A stretch of DNA of 64,000 nt from Bog-473 sp963711065 (GTDB lineage Bacteria; Actinomycetota; Acidimicrobiia; Acidimicrobiales; RAAP-2). The notes under the pieces were generated by a model. That model was not told the origin of the DNA and searched no databases. It saw nothing but the letters and a program-made list of their open reading frames with translations. The stretch spans positions 80,251-144,250 of the forward strand of contig CAVQCO010000005.1 of assembly GCA_963711065.1 (NCBI GenBank), given 5' to 3'. Of this stretch, positions 26,948 to 35,991 are shown in pieces. Made by a program: the position numbers and the translations under genes. The first letter of the stretch is position 1, and the number at the start of each line of letters is the position of its first letter.

Positions 26948-27361
26948 ATGGCCCACACCGGCCGGACGCTCAGCGTCGAGGACGCCACCTCGGCGTTCGG
27001 GTCCCCCGCGCAGGCGCAGGAGGACTACGCGGCCATGGCCGACGCCAGGACGCCGGCGTGCATGGACACGCTCGGCAGCGCGGCGTTGCGGGACAGCATC
27101 CAGGCGCGGGCCGGCAGCGGTGCGACGGTCGGGGCGGTCGCGATCACCGGCCTGCCCGCGGCGTGGCACGCGGCGCGCGTGACCGGCTTCACCGTCACGA
27201 TCCCCGTGGTCAGCGGCGGGCGCCTGCTCACGATCACGAGCACCGAGGTCGCCTTCGTGCGGGGCGCGCAGGTCCGCCAGCTGACGTTCAACGGCAACGG
27301 GACGGCCTTCCCCGCGTTGCTCGAGGCGCGCCTGGTCCGGGCGGCGGGGCACCGCCGCTGA
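26948..27361 (+). CDS. truncated paralogue of the preceding secreted protein
   Basis: 137 residues; AAGGAGGGGG lies six bases before the ATG. It aligns with the last ~120 residues of the upstream protein: TPACMDTL against MPACMTSL, and VTGFTVTIPVV against VAGYSLSVPIV, followed by matching strand patterns. It has no signal peptide or membrane segment, so the product would stay cytoplasmic if translated. I infer a tandem duplication that lost the 5' part. It may be a decaying copy despite its good ribosome binding site. Confidence 0.65.
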   Translation: MAHTGRTLSVEDATSAFGSPAQAQEDYAAMADARTPACMDTLGSAALRDSIQARAGSGATVGAVAITGLPAAWHAARVTGFTVTIPVVSGGRLLTITSTEVAFVRGAQVRQLTFNGNGTAFPALLEARLVRAAGHRR

Positions 27362-27465
27362 GCCCTCGGACGCCCCGCCCCTGAGGCTCCGGAGCCGGAG
27401 CGGCGTCGCGGCGTCGGGGGTCGCTACGCTCCCGGGCGACCGACCGCAGGGGAAGGGGCACACCG

Positions 27466-29079
27466 ATGGCGCCACGAGACAGCGACCCGGAGAGCAGCGA
27501 CCCCGACCGGTGGTGGCACGGCGGCGTCTTCTACCAGGTGTACCCGCGCTCGTTCGCCGACTCCGACGGCGACGGGGTGGGCGACCTGCCGGGGATCACC
27601 TCGAAGCTCGACCACCTGGCGCGCCTCGGCGTCAGCGGCGTGTGGCTCTCGCCCGTCACGTGCTCGCCCAACCGGGACTGGGGCTACGACGTCTCGGACT
27701 ACCGCGACATCGACCCCGCCTACGGGACGCTCGAGGACCTGGACACCCTCGTGCGCGAGGCGGGCCGGCGCGGCATCCGCATCCTCATGGACCTGGTGCC
27801 CAACCACACCAGCGACCGGCACGCCTGGTTCGTCGACGCGCGGCGGGGCAAGGACGCGGCACACCGGGACTACTACGTCTGGGCGGACCCCAAACCCGAC
27901 GGGAGCCCGCCGAACAACTGGGTCAGCATCTTCGGCGGGCCGGCCTGGGAGCTCGACGAGCCCAGCGGCCAGTACTACCTGCACAACTTCGAGGACGCGC
28001 AACCGGACCTCAACTGGTGGAACGACGACGTCCGCCGGGAGTTCGACGACATCGTGCGCTTCTGGTGGGACCGCGGCGTCGCCGGCTTCCGGATCGACGT
28101 GTGCAACATGATGATCAAGGACAAGGAGCTGCGCGACAACCCCCCGGCGACGAAGGACGACCCGATAGACCAGCAGTTCATGGGCGTGCGCTACGTCTAC
28201 AACACGGACCGGCCGGAGGCGCACGACATCCTGCGCCACTGGCGCACCATCGCCCGGACCTACGAACCCGAACGGCTCCTCATCGGTGAGACCAACGTCG
28301 AGACGCTGGAGCGACTGGTGCAGTTCTACGGCTCGGGCCGCGACGAGCTGCACGGCGGCTTCAACTTCGTGTTGATGCACTCGCCCTTCGAGGCGGCGAC
28401 GCTGCGGGACGTGGTCGAGCGCACCGAGGCGCTCCTGCCCGAGGGTGCCTGGCCCCTCTGGCACGGCTCGAACCACGACTTCTCGCGCCTGGCCACCCGC
28501 TGGGCCGGCGGCAACCAGGACAAGGTGAAGGTCGCACTGCTCATGCTGCTCACCCTGCGCGGGACGCCGTTCTTGTACCAGGGGGACGAGATCGGCCTCG
28601 TCGACGGCGACGTGCCCAAGGAGGAGATGCTCGATCCGGTCGGCGTCCGCTTCTTCCCCTACGCCGGACGCGACCCGGTCCGCACGCCTATGCCGTGGTC
28701 GGGCGGCCCGGGGGGCGGCTTCACCGCGCCGGGCGTGCAGACGTGGCTGCCCATGGCCGACCCAGCGGCCTGCAACGTGGCCGACCAGGAGGGCGACCCG
28801 GCCTCGGTGCTCGAGCTCTGCCGCCGGGCCATCGCGGCGCGCACGGCGAGCGAAGAGCTGGCCGTCGGGCCCTACCGGTCGCTGCCCTCGCCGGAGGGCA
28901 CCTGGGCCTACGTGCGGGGCGAGGGCACGACGGTGCTGCTCAACCTCTCCGAGCGGCCGGCGACCTTCGACGGCGTCCGTGGCACGGTCACGGTCGCCAC
29001 GGCGCACGAGCTCGAAGGGTCCAGCATCGAGGGGGGCCTCACGTTGGAGGCCTGGAGCGGCGTCGTCGTCGCGGCATGA
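27466..29079 (+). CDS. GH13 alpha-glucosidase / oligo-1,6-glucosidase-type enzyme
   Basis: 537 residues with a GH13 TIM barrel. VFYQVYPRSFADSDGDGVGDL (split: VFYQVYPRSF and DGDGVGDLPGI), MDLVPNHTS, GFRIDVCN (nucleophile Asp211), LIGETN (acid/base Glu275) and SNHDFSR (Asp338) give the full catalytic set. The C-terminal ~90 residues are a beta domain. It should cleave or transfer alpha-glucosyl groups of malto- or isomalto-oligosaccharides; no signal peptide, so cytoplasmic. Its TGA overlaps the next ATG (ATGA), coupling it to the glycosyltransferase, and both may work on one glucoside. Confidence 0.9.
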   Translation: MAPRDSDPESSDPDRWWHGGVFYQVYPRSFADSDGDGVGDLPGITSKLDHLARLGVSGVWLSPVTCSPNRDWGYDVSDYRDIDPAYGTLEDLDTLVREAGRRGIRILMDLVPNHTSDRHAWFVDARRGKDAAHRDYYVWADPKPDGSPPNNWVSIFGGPAWELDEPSGQYYLHNFEDAQPDLNWWNDDVRREFDDIVRFWWDRGVAGFRIDVCNMMIKDKELRDNPPATKDDPIDQQFMGVRYVYNTDRPEAHDILRHWRTIARTYEPERLLIGETNVETLERLVQFYGSGRDELHGGFNFVLMHSPFEAATLRDVVERTEALLPEGAWPLWHGSNHDFSRLATRWAGGNQDKVKVALLMLLTLRGTPFLYQGDEIGLVDGDVPKEEMLDPVGVRFFPYAGRDPVRTPMPWSGGPGGGFTAPGVQTWLPMADPAACNVADQEGDPASVLELCRRAIAARTASEELAVGPYRSLPSPEGTWAYVRGEGTTVLLNLSERPATFDGVRGTVTVATAHELEGSSIEGGLTLEAWSGVVVAA

Positions 29080-30446
29080 CCGACGCGGCGCCGCCCGGGC
29101 CGGGGCCGCCCGTGGCGCCCGTGCCGCGGCGCTACCTCCTGTGCACGACGCCGACCCTGGGCCACACGGCGCCGCTGCTGGCGCTCGCCACCCGGCTGGC
29201 CGGCGAGGGGCACGACGTCGTGTTCTTCACGACGGCGCACTACCGGGAACGGGTCGAGGCGACCGGCGCCACGTTCGTGCCGTTCGCCGAGGAGTACGAC
29301 GCCCACGACCTGATGGTGGCCAACCCGGCGCGCGAGTCGTCGTCCAAGCGCGGCATCCGGGGCGTCAAGGACGACCTGCGGCGGATCTTCATCGGGCCCA
29401 TACCCGGGCAGTACCGCGACCTGCGCGCCATCCTCGACGGCTTCGCCGCCGACTGCATCGTGACCGACACAATGTTCCTGGGCGCGCTCCCCCTCGCGCT
29501 CGGCCCGCGCGACGAGCGCCCGGCCCTGGCCTGCATCGGCGTGATGCCCTACGCCTCGTGCAGCCGGGACACGGCGCCGTTCGGCGTGGCCCTCCAGCCG
29601 GGCTCGGGGCCGCTGTCCCGGGCGCGCAACCGGGTCCTGAACTGGTCCGCGCAACACGTCGTGCTGGCGGACATCCAGCGCTTCGCCCGGGCGCGGCTGG
29701 CCGAGACGGGCGCGCCGCGCTTCCGGGGCTACTTCGTCGACCTGGTGCCCAAGGTGGTCGACGCCTACCTGCAGGCGACGGTGGCGGGCTTCGAGTACCC
29801 GCGCTCGGACCTGGCGCCGTCGGTGCGCTTCGTCGGGCCCATCCTCGCCCCGCCGTCCGCCGCCTCCTTCGAGGAGCCGTGGTGGTGGGCCGAGCTCGGG
29901 GCCGGCCGGCCGGTCGTGCACGTCACGCAGGGCACGCTGGACAACGCGGACCTGGGTCGGCTCGTCGGCCTGACCGCCCGGGCGCTGGCGGCCGACGACG
30001 TGCTCGTCGTCGCCACCACCGGCGGGCCCGACCCCGCGCCGCTGCGACCGGACCTGCCCGCCAACGCGCGCCTCGAGCGCTTCGTCCCCCACGACGTGCT
30101 GTTGCCCCACGCCGACGTGATGGTCACCAACGGCGGCTACGGCGGGGTGCAGCAGGCGCTGGCCCACGGGGTGCCGCTCGTGGTGGCCGGCGACAGCGAG
30201 GACAAGCCCGAGGTCGCGGCACGGGTGCAGTGGTCGGGCGCCGGCGTCAACCTGCACACCGGCCGGCCGTCGGTGGCCATGGTCGCCCGCGCCGTGCGCC
30301 GGGTCCTCGCCACGGGCTCGTACCGCGAGCGGGCGCGTGCGCTGCAGGCCGAGATCGCGGCGAGCGACCCGCTCGCCACCATCGGGACGGCGCTCGCCGA
30401 GCTGGGTGCGGCCGGCGCCGAGGCGAACCGGTCCGCCGCGGAGTGA
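29076..30446 (+). CDS. GT1 (MGT-type) glycosyltransferase
   Basis: 456 residues with a GT-B fold. The N-terminal acceptor domain has CTTPTLGHTAPLLALA, and the C-terminal donor domain has VVHVTQGTLDNAD, RFVPHDVLLPHADVMVTNGG and GVPLVVAGDSEDKPEVAARV. These match macrolide- and UDP-glucoronosyl-like GT1 enzymes that glycosylate lipids or small molecules from nucleotide sugars. It starts within the stop of the GH13 gene (4-bp overlap). The acceptor is unknown. Confidence 0.88.
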   Translation: MTDAAPPGPGPPVAPVPRRYLLCTTPTLGHTAPLLALATRLAGEGHDVVFFTTAHYRERVEATGATFVPFAEEYDAHDLMVANPARESSSKRGIRGVKDDLRRIFIGPIPGQYRDLRAILDGFAADCIVTDTMFLGALPLALGPRDERPALACIGVMPYASCSRDTAPFGVALQPGSGPLSRARNRVLNWSAQHVVLADIQRFARARLAETGAPRFRGYFVDLVPKVVDAYLQATVAGFEYPRSDLAPSVRFVGPILAPPSAASFEEPWWWAELGAGRPVVHVTQGTLDNADLGRLVGLTARALAADDVLVVATTGGPDPAPLRPDLPANARLERFVPHDVLLPHADVMVTNGGYGGVQQALAHGVPLVVAGDSEDKPEVAARVQWSGAGVNLHTGRPSVAMVARAVRRVLATGSYRERARALQAEIAASDPLATIGTALAELGAAGAEANRSAAE

Positions 30447-30455
30447 CCTGGTCGC

Positions 30456-30776
30456 TCAGCCGCCGGGCGGCCGGTACTGCACCTCCTTGCGCGCGGCGGC
30501 GTCCATCTCCTCGGGCGTGATGAGCACGACGGTGTTGGACACCGCGCCGCCCCCGGCGCTGACGGCCAGCCCCGCCGCGGCCACCGAGGCGTTGTCGGGC
30601 ATGTCGGCGACCAGGTAGACGTCGGAGCCCCCGAAGGCGAAATAGAAGCACTCCACCGTGCCGCCCAGCCCCTCGATCAGCGCCGTCGCCGCCTTGACCC
30701 GGGCCGTGCCCCCCTCGGCCCTCACCCCCTTGATGCCGTCCAGCGTGTACTTCACTTCGAGCAGGAATTTGGGCAT
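30456..30776 (-). CDS. GYD-domain protein
   Basis: 106 residues from ATG 30776, with GGAGGTGG eight bases upstream; a GTG three codons earlier is less well placed. MPKFLLEVKYTLDGIKGV, ECFYFAFGGSDVYLVADMPD and the small ferredoxin-like fold pattern match the GYD family (PF08734), of unknown function. It is convergent with the GT1 gene, nine bases apart. Confidence 0.85.
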   Translation of the reverse strand: MPKFLLEVKYTLDGIKGVRAEGGTARVKAATALIEGLGGTVECFYFAFGGSDVYLVADMPDNASVAAAGLAVSAGGGAVSNTVVLITPEEMDAAARKEVQYRPPGG

Positions 30777-30865
30777 GGTTGCCACCTCCGTGTCGCGTGT
30801 CGCGTGTCGCTCACGTTAGGCCGCGGTGCCTCGGCGCGCCCGGGCCCGCCCCGGAGCCGTGTCCC

Positions 30866-31840
30866 CTAGAGGTCGACCGGCGACATGTCGGCGTAACGGT
30901 CGCCCTTGGCCGGGGCGACGCTGTCGAGGACCGCCAGGTCCTCCTCGGTCAACTCGACGTCGAGGGCGGCCACGTTCTCCTCGAGATAGGTGCGCCGCTT
31001 CGTGCCCGGGATGGGGGCGACGTCCCGGCCCGCGGCGTGCACGAAGGCGAGGGCGACCTGCCCCGGCGTGTGGCCCTTGGCTTCGGCGAGCTGGTCGACC
31101 ACCTCGACGATGGCGACGTTGGCGGCCAGGTTGTCGCCCTGGAACCGGGGCTGGTGGCGGCGGAAGTCGGCCTCGTCGAGGTCGTCGAGCGATCGCAGCT
31201 TCCCGGTGAGGAAGCCGCGCCCGAGCGGGCTGTAGGGGACGAAGCCGATGCCGAGCTCACGGAGCGTGGGCATGATCTCGCGCTCGGGGTCCCGCGACCA
31301 GAGCGAGTACTCGGTCTGCAGGGCCGAGATCGGGTGCACCGCGTGGGCCCGGCGGACGGTGTCCGGCGCCGCCTCCGACAGGCCGAGGTAGCGGACCTTG
31401 CCCTGGGCGACGAGCTCGGCCATGGCGCCGACGGTCTCCTCGATCGGCGTGTCGGGGTCCACCCGGTGCTGGTAGTAGAGGTCGATACGGTCGACACCCA
31501 GCCGGGACAGCGACCCGTCGCAGGACCGGCGCACGTACTCGGGCCGGCCGTCGACGGAGCGCTTCGCCGGGTCGTCGGGGTCGCGCACGATGCCGAACTT
31601 GGTGGCGATGACTGCTTCGTCGCGGCGGCCGGCCAGCGCCTTGCCGACCAGGATCTCGTTGGTGTGGGGCCCGTACATGTCGGAGGTGTCGAAGAAGGTC
31701 ACCCCGAGATCGAGCGCCCGCTGGATGGTCGCGACCGACTCGGCATCGTCGCGGGGTCCGTAGAAGTCCGACATCCCCATGCAGCCGAGCCCCTGGCGCG
31801 AGACCGTGAGGCCCTGGGTTCCGAGCGCGATCGTCTCCAT
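30866..31840 (-). CDS. aldo/keto reductase
   Basis: 324 residues. The catalytic tetrad is visible: Asp51 and Tyr56 in FFDTSDMYG, Lys81 in ATKFG, His125 in YYQHRVDP. The NADPH-binding C-terminus has PIPGTKRRTYLEENV. It matches the AKR13/YajO-like group that reduces diverse aldehydes. Cytoplasmic and monocistronic in appearance. The physiological substrate cannot be read from sequence. Confidence 0.92.
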   Translation of the reverse strand: METIALGTQGLTVSRQGLGCMGMSDFYGPRDDAESVATIQRALDLGVTFFDTSDMYGPHTNEILVGKALAGRRDEAVIATKFGIVRDPDDPAKRSVDGRPEYVRRSCDGSLSRLGVDRIDLYYQHRVDPDTPIEETVGAMAELVAQGKVRYLGLSEAAPDTVRRAHAVHPISALQTEYSLWSRDPEREIMPTLRELGIGFVPYSPLGRGFLTGKLRSLDDLDEADFRRHQPRFQGDNLAANVAIVEVVDQLAEAKGHTPGQVALAFVHAAGRDVAPIPGTKRRTYLEENVAALDVELTEEDLAVLDSVAPAKGDRYADMSPVDL

Positions 31841-31921
31841 GGGTTCGAGCTCCTCTGTCGGTGATGCCTTGCACCCTACGGGCGGGTGCCGCCGCCGCGT
31901 CGCGGCGTCCCGGGCGGCCCG

Positions 31922-32368
31922 TCAGGCGCGGCCGGCGTTGGACGAGACGGCCTCGGCGCGCACGAAGACGGCGCAGCGGCGCTCGGCCGCCATGACGCGG
32001 TCGTACTCCGCCCAGTCCTCGTGGCTGCCCCCGGCGGCGCGGAAGACGGACCGGAGGAGCTCGGGCACGTCGATCCCGAGGTCCAGCCCGTCGTCAGGCC
32101 CGACCAGGCGCGCCGGGCCCGAGACCGCAGCCCAGTCCCAGCCGTCCTTGAAGACGAGCGTGGCGCGACCCGAGGCCCGCAACAGGCCGAGCTTGCGGCT
32201 GTCCCCGCCCACCACGGCGGCGACGCCGGGCGTCCCGTCGACGGGGTCGTCCATGACACCGGCGTTGACCACCGAGGCGTGGACGCTCCCGTCGGGCCGG
32301 CCGACGGCGATGACGGCGAGATTGTGGTCGGCGGCGGCCAACCGGGCGGCGTGGTCGAGATCTGCCAT
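31922..32368 (-). CDS. flavin/F420-binding pyridoxamine-oxidase-like protein
   Basis: 148 residues with the split-barrel fold of the PNPOx superfamily. HNLAVIAVGRPDGSVHASVVNAG at the start and RATLVFKDGWDWAAVSGPARLVGP in the middle match small actinobacterial flavin- or F420-dependent reductases. It lies 30 bp downstream of rimI on the same strand and may be the operon tail. Cofactor choice is uncertain. Confidence 0.75.
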   Translation of the reverse strand: MADLDHAARLAAADHNLAVIAVGRPDGSVHASVVNAGVMDDPVDGTPGVAAVVGGDSRKLGLLRASGRATLVFKDGWDWAAVSGPARLVGPDDGLDLGIDVPELLRSVFRAAGGSHEDWAEYDRVMAAERRCAVFVRAEAVSSNAGRA

Positions 32369-32398
32369 ACCCCATCCTCGCGCCGCCGCCGCGGCCGG

Positions 32399-32932
32399 CT
32401 AGCGCCGGCCGCCCTCCTCGACCGGCACACCCGCGGCGGCCAGCGCCTCGAGGCGCAGCCCGTACGCCTCGGCGTCGATGTCGTAGACCCACATCACCAG
32501 CGCGTCCTGCTTCGTCACCGGGTAGTAGTTCTTGCGCACGGCGACCGGCGCGAACCCGAAGCGCCGGTACAGCGCCTGCGCCGGCTCGTTGTTGGCCGCC
32601 ACCTCGAGCGAGATGTGCTTGACCCCGCCGGCCCGCAGCGTGCGCAGCCCGTCGACGATCATGGTGGTGGCCACCCCGGTGCGCTGGTAGGCGGGCGCCG
32701 TGGCGATGGTCGTCATGTGCGCCTCGTCGTCGACCATCATGAAGCCGATGTAGCCCGCCAGCTCGTCGCCGTCCCAGGTCGCCCGGTACAGGCGGCCCTT
32801 GCGCAGCGCCAGCTCGGAGTTGAACACCTCGGGTGACCACGGCTCCGGGAAGACCACGCTCTCGATGCGGAGCAGCTTGCGCAGGTCGCGCCGCTTGAGC
32901 TTCTCGATGCGCAGCGTCACGGCCGCCCTCAC
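32399..32932 (-). CDS. rimI: ribosomal-protein-alanine N-acetyltransferase RimI-like
   Basis: 177 residues, GNAT fold. IESVVFPEPWSPEVF at the start, the acetyl-CoA loop QRTGVATTMI and LEVAANNEPAQALYRRFGF identify the RimI group, which acetylates ribosomal protein N-termini. The GTG overlaps the tsaB stop by 4 bp. TsaD, often next to RimI, is not in the window. Confidence 0.88.
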   Translation of the reverse strand: MRAAVTLRIEKLKRRDLRKLLRIESVVFPEPWSPEVFNSELALRKGRLYRATWDGDELAGYIGFMMVDDEAHMTTIATAPAYQRTGVATTMIVDGLRTLRAGGVKHISLEVAANNEPAQALYRRFGFAPVAVRKNYYPVTKQDALVMWVYDIDAEAYGLRLEALAAAGVPVEEGGRR

Positions 32933-33672
32933 GCCCGCTCCGCGCGTGCGAAGTTGCTCGTTGCGTCCGCCTCACGCATGTAGAGAGGAACGAGCGAACC
33001 GGGCTCGACTGGCGATTCTCCCGCCGCGAGGCGCTCCAGGGCCAGGTCGAGGAGCGCCGCCGGCGGCGGGAAGGCCAGCGCCGGCGCCGGCGTGGCGACA
33101 CCGGGCACCACCTCGAGGACGCTGCGGTAGCGGAGCGCGCCGTCGCCGGCCGCCAGCACCGGCGCCCCACCGAGCGCCCCCAGGGCGACGACCAGGTCGG
33201 CCGGCGCGAACAGCCCGGGGGCGATCGGCTGTTCGACGACGGCGCCGTCGGCGTCGAGCCGGTGGACCGCCGCGAAGACCTCGGCCCGGCGGGCGTCGAC
33301 ACAGGCCAGCACCAGGCCCCGGTGCCCGGCGGCGGACGCCCCCGCGGTGAGGATGTCCAGGCTCGTCGCGCCCAGGACGCCGATGCCGAGCGCCTGCGCC
33401 AGCGCCTTTGCCGTCGCCACACCGACGCGCAGGCCGGTGAAGAGGCCCGGACCGACGTCGACCGCGATGGCACCGAGGTCGCGCGGCACGATCCCCAGCT
33501 GGGCCAGCACGTGCTCGAGCGCGGGTGCCAGCGTCTCGACATGGCGCCGCCGCCCGGTGAGGGTGAACTCGGCCTGCACGCCCGCGGGCGTCCGCACGGC
33601 GACGCCGACGGTCTCGGTCGCGGTCTCGATCGCCACCACCGGGAACGGCCCGGCCGCCGGGGCGGGGCTCAC
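32929..33672 (-). CDS. tsaB: tRNA threonylcarbamoyladenosine protein TsaB
   Basis: 247 residues. AIETATETVGVAV opens the ASKHA fold, RRHVETLAPALEHVL and the signature VDVGPGLFTGLRVGVATAKALA follow, and LVPLYMREADAT is near the end. It is the scaffold partner of TsaD and TsaE in t6A37 tRNA modification. It starts at a GTG overlapping the tsaE stop by 4 bp and couples to rimI downstream. Confidence 0.95.
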   Translation of the reverse strand: MSPAPAAGPFPVVAIETATETVGVAVRTPAGVQAEFTLTGRRRHVETLAPALEHVLAQLGIVPRDLGAIAVDVGPGLFTGLRVGVATAKALAQALGIGVLGATSLDILTAGASAAGHRGLVLACVDARRAEVFAAVHRLDADGAVVEQPIAPGLFAPADLVVALGALGGAPVLAAGDGALRYRSVLEVVPGVATPAPALAFPPPAALLDLALERLAAGESPVEPGSLVPLYMREADATSNFARAERA

Positions 33673-34190
33673 GGCGCCCGCAGCTCGCTCGCCGGCTCCA
33701 GCACCGCCGCCACCTCGTCGGCCCGGCCCGCCCAGCCACCGCGCCCCACCATGGTCACGGTCCGCCGGGCGGGGGACCCGAGGGGGTCCGGGACGCCGAT
33801 CGTCACCACGAGCGCGCTGTCGCCGAGCGCCGGCGCTGCGAGATCCCCCCACTCGACCACGGCCACCGCGTCCTCCTCGACGAGCTCGGCGAGGGCGAGG
33901 TCGGCCACCTCGGCCACCGAGCCCGTGCGGTAGACGTCGGCGTGGATCAGGTGCCCGACCGGGCTGCCGGCGCCGCACCGGTAGTGGCGCACCAGGGCGA
34001 AGGTCGGGCTGGTCACCGGGCCGGCCACGTCCAGCGCGGCGGCGAAGCCCTGAGCGAACACGGTCTTGCCGGCCCCGAGCTCGCCGGCGAGCAGCACGAC
34101 GTCGCCGGGCCGGCACAGGCGGGCCAGGCGACCCGCCAGCTGCCGGGTGGCGGCCGGCGAGGCGGTCGTGCGCTCCAGCGGCCAGCTCAC
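33669..34190 (-). CDS. tsaE: tRNA threonylcarbamoyladenosine ATPase TsaE
   Basis: 173 residues. The P-loop GELGAGKTVFAQG (~36-48), VTSPTFALVRHY and HADVYRTGS are the TsaE signatures; AVVEWGD is the conserved acidic segment. It cycles ATP for the TsaB-TsaD complex. The GTG overlaps the uracil-DNA glycosylase stop by 4 bp. Confidence 0.95.
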   Translation of the reverse strand: MSWPLERTTASPAATRQLAGRLARLCRPGDVVLLAGELGAGKTVFAQGFAAALDVAGPVTSPTFALVRHYRCGAGSPVGHLIHADVYRTGSVAEVADLALAELVEEDAVAVVEWGDLAAPALGDSALVVTIGVPDPLGSPARRTVTMVGRGGWAGRADEVAAVLEPASELRAP

Positions 34191-34759
34191 GCCCGTCCCG
34201 CCGCCATGAGTCGCTTGGCCCGCACGAGGTCGGCCCGCATCTCGGCCATGGCCTCCCCCCCGGCGCGGAGCACGTAGGCGGGGTGGTACGTCGGGACGAG
34301 GCGGGCCCGTCCGCGCTCGTAGACCTGGCCCCGGAGCTCGCGGATGCCCCGTGTGCTCTCCAGCAGCAGCTTGGTGGCGAAGTTGCCCAGGGTCACGATC
34401 ACGATCGGGTCGATGAGCGACACCTGCTCGGTGAGGTACGGACGGCAGGCCTCGATCTCGTGCGGCGCCGGGTCGCGGTTCTGGGGCGGCCGGCACTTGA
34501 CCACGTTGGCGATGTAGCACTCGGCCCTCGTGAGGCCGATCTCCTCCCGCATCAGGCGGTCGAGGAGCCGGCCCGACCGCCCGACGAAGGGCTCGCCCGC
34601 GAGGTCCTCCTCGCGGCCGGGGCCCTCGCCCACGAAGAGCAGGTCGGCCGCCGGGTTGCCCACGCCGAAGACGACCTGGGTGCGCCCCTTGGCCAGCGGG
34701 CACAGCGTGCACGTCGACGCGGTGAGGCGCAGCCGCTCCAGGAGGTCGGCGTCAGCCAC
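34187..34759 (-). CDS. udg: family 4 uracil-DNA glycosylase
   Basis: 190 residues. Four Cys (17, 20, 89, 105) are spaced to hold a 4Fe-4S cluster; GEGPGREED is the catalytic water loop and YHPAYVLR the minor-groove loop. It removes uracil from DNA. It overlaps the 3' end of alr by 8 bp and couples to tsaE. Confidence 0.93.
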   Translation of the reverse strand: MADADLLERLRLTASTCTLCPLAKGRTQVVFGVGNPAADLLFVGEGPGREEDLAGEPFVGRSGRLLDRLMREEIGLTRAECYIANVVKCRPPQNRDPAPHEIEACRPYLTEQVSLIDPIVIVTLGNFATKLLLESTRGIRELRGQVYERGRARLVPTYHPAYVLRAGGEAMAEMRADLVRAKRLMAAGRA

Positions 34760-35930
34760 CGGGCGCGTCGGGGTGGTTGACGAGGACGCGGGGCATGCGC
34801 GGGCCGACGCCGCACACGATTTCGTAGCTGATCGTCCCCAGCAGGGACGCCCAGTCGTCCGCCGTCACCGCCTCCGACCCCTGCCGGCCCAGCAGCACCA
34901 CCTCGTCGCCCGGCCCCACCGAGTCGTCGTCGCCGCAGTCAACCACGATCTGGTCCATGGTCACCATCCCGGCCAGCGGGCGCCGCACCCCGCCGATGAG
35001 CACCTCGTAGCCGGCGCCGAACAACGCCCGCGGCACGCCGTCGGCGTAGCCGATCGGCACCGTGGCGACGAGCGAGCGCGCCGGCAGGGGGCGCAGCCGG
35101 CCGTAGGAGGGGCGCTCCCCCGCCGCGAGCGTGCGCACGGCGACCACGCGGGCCTTGAGCGACATGGCCGGCTGCAGCCGCGCGCCGCCGGTCTGGGCCT
35201 CCAAGGCGAGGCGCACGCCCTCACCCGGCAGGTACCCGTAGAGGCCGAGGCCGCAGCGCACCATGGCGTGGCGCGCCCGGGGGAAGGCGACGGTGCCCGC
35301 CGTGTTGGCGGCGTGCAGGACGGGCGGGTGGACGCCGTCGGCGCCCAGGGCCGCCACGAGGCGCTCGAAGAGGCCGAGCTGCATCTCCGTGAAGGCGCGG
35401 TCCTCCGCCGCCTCGCCGTCGGCCACGGGCAGGTGCGTCCACACGCCCTCGAGGTCGAGCAGCGGCTCGCGGCCCACCGCGGCCACCACGGCCGGGAGGT
35501 CCTCGGGCGCCGCGCCGACCCGGTGCATGCCCGTGTCCACCTTCACGTGGACCGGCGTGCGTCTCCCCGCCGCCCGCGCCGCGGCGCCGAAGGCGACGAC
35601 GGACCCGTCGGAGTACAGCGTCGGGGTGAGCCCGTAGGCCAGGGCCGTCTCGACGGCGTCGGGGCCGCACTCGCTGAGCAGCAGCACCGGGGCCGCAATG
35701 CCGTGCTGGCGCAGCTCGACCCCCTCGTCGACCAACGCCACGGCGAGCCGCGTCGCGCCGCCGGCCAGCGCGGCCCGCGCCACCGCCGGCCCCCCGTGCC
35801 CGTAGCCGTGCGCCTTGACCACCGCGCACAGCTCGGCCGGCGCCGCCAGGCGCGCCAGCACGGCGGCGTTGTGGGCCACGGCCGCCAGGTCGATCTCGGC
35901 CCAGGCCGGGCGGGAGCGCCCCTGCGCCAT
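34752..35930 (-). CDS. alr: alanine racemase
   Basis: 392 residues from ATG 35930. PAWAEIDLAAVAHN opens the barrel, the PLP lysine is Lys39 in VVKAHGYGHG, and VPIGYADGVPR and MVTMDQIVVD carry the C-terminal catalytic region. It makes D-alanine for peptidoglycan. GTG codons at 35999 and 36005 are alternative starts that would overlap nnrD, as other genes in the run do, so the start is not settled. Confidence 0.95.
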   Translation of the reverse strand: MAQGRSRPAWAEIDLAAVAHNAAVLARLAAPAELCAVVKAHGYGHGGPAVARAALAGGATRLAVALVDEGVELRQHGIAAPVLLLSECGPDAVETALAYGLTPTLYSDGSVVAFGAAARAAGRRTPVHVKVDTGMHRVGAAPEDLPAVVAAVGREPLLDLEGVWTHLPVADGEAAEDRAFTEMQLGLFERLVAALGADGVHPPVLHAANTAGTVAFPRARHAMVRCGLGLYGYLPGEGVRLALEAQTGGARLQPAMSLKARVVAVRTLAAGERPSYGRLRPLPARSLVATVPIGYADGVPRALFGAGYEVLIGGVRRPLAGMVTMDQIVVDCGDDDSVGPGDEVVLLGRQGSEAVTADDWASLLGTISYEIVCGVGPRMPRVLVNHPDAPGG

Positions 35931-35991
35931 GGTGACCGCCTCGTCGTCGGGCGGACCGGGAGGCACGAGGCGCACCGGGGCCGGCGCGCCG

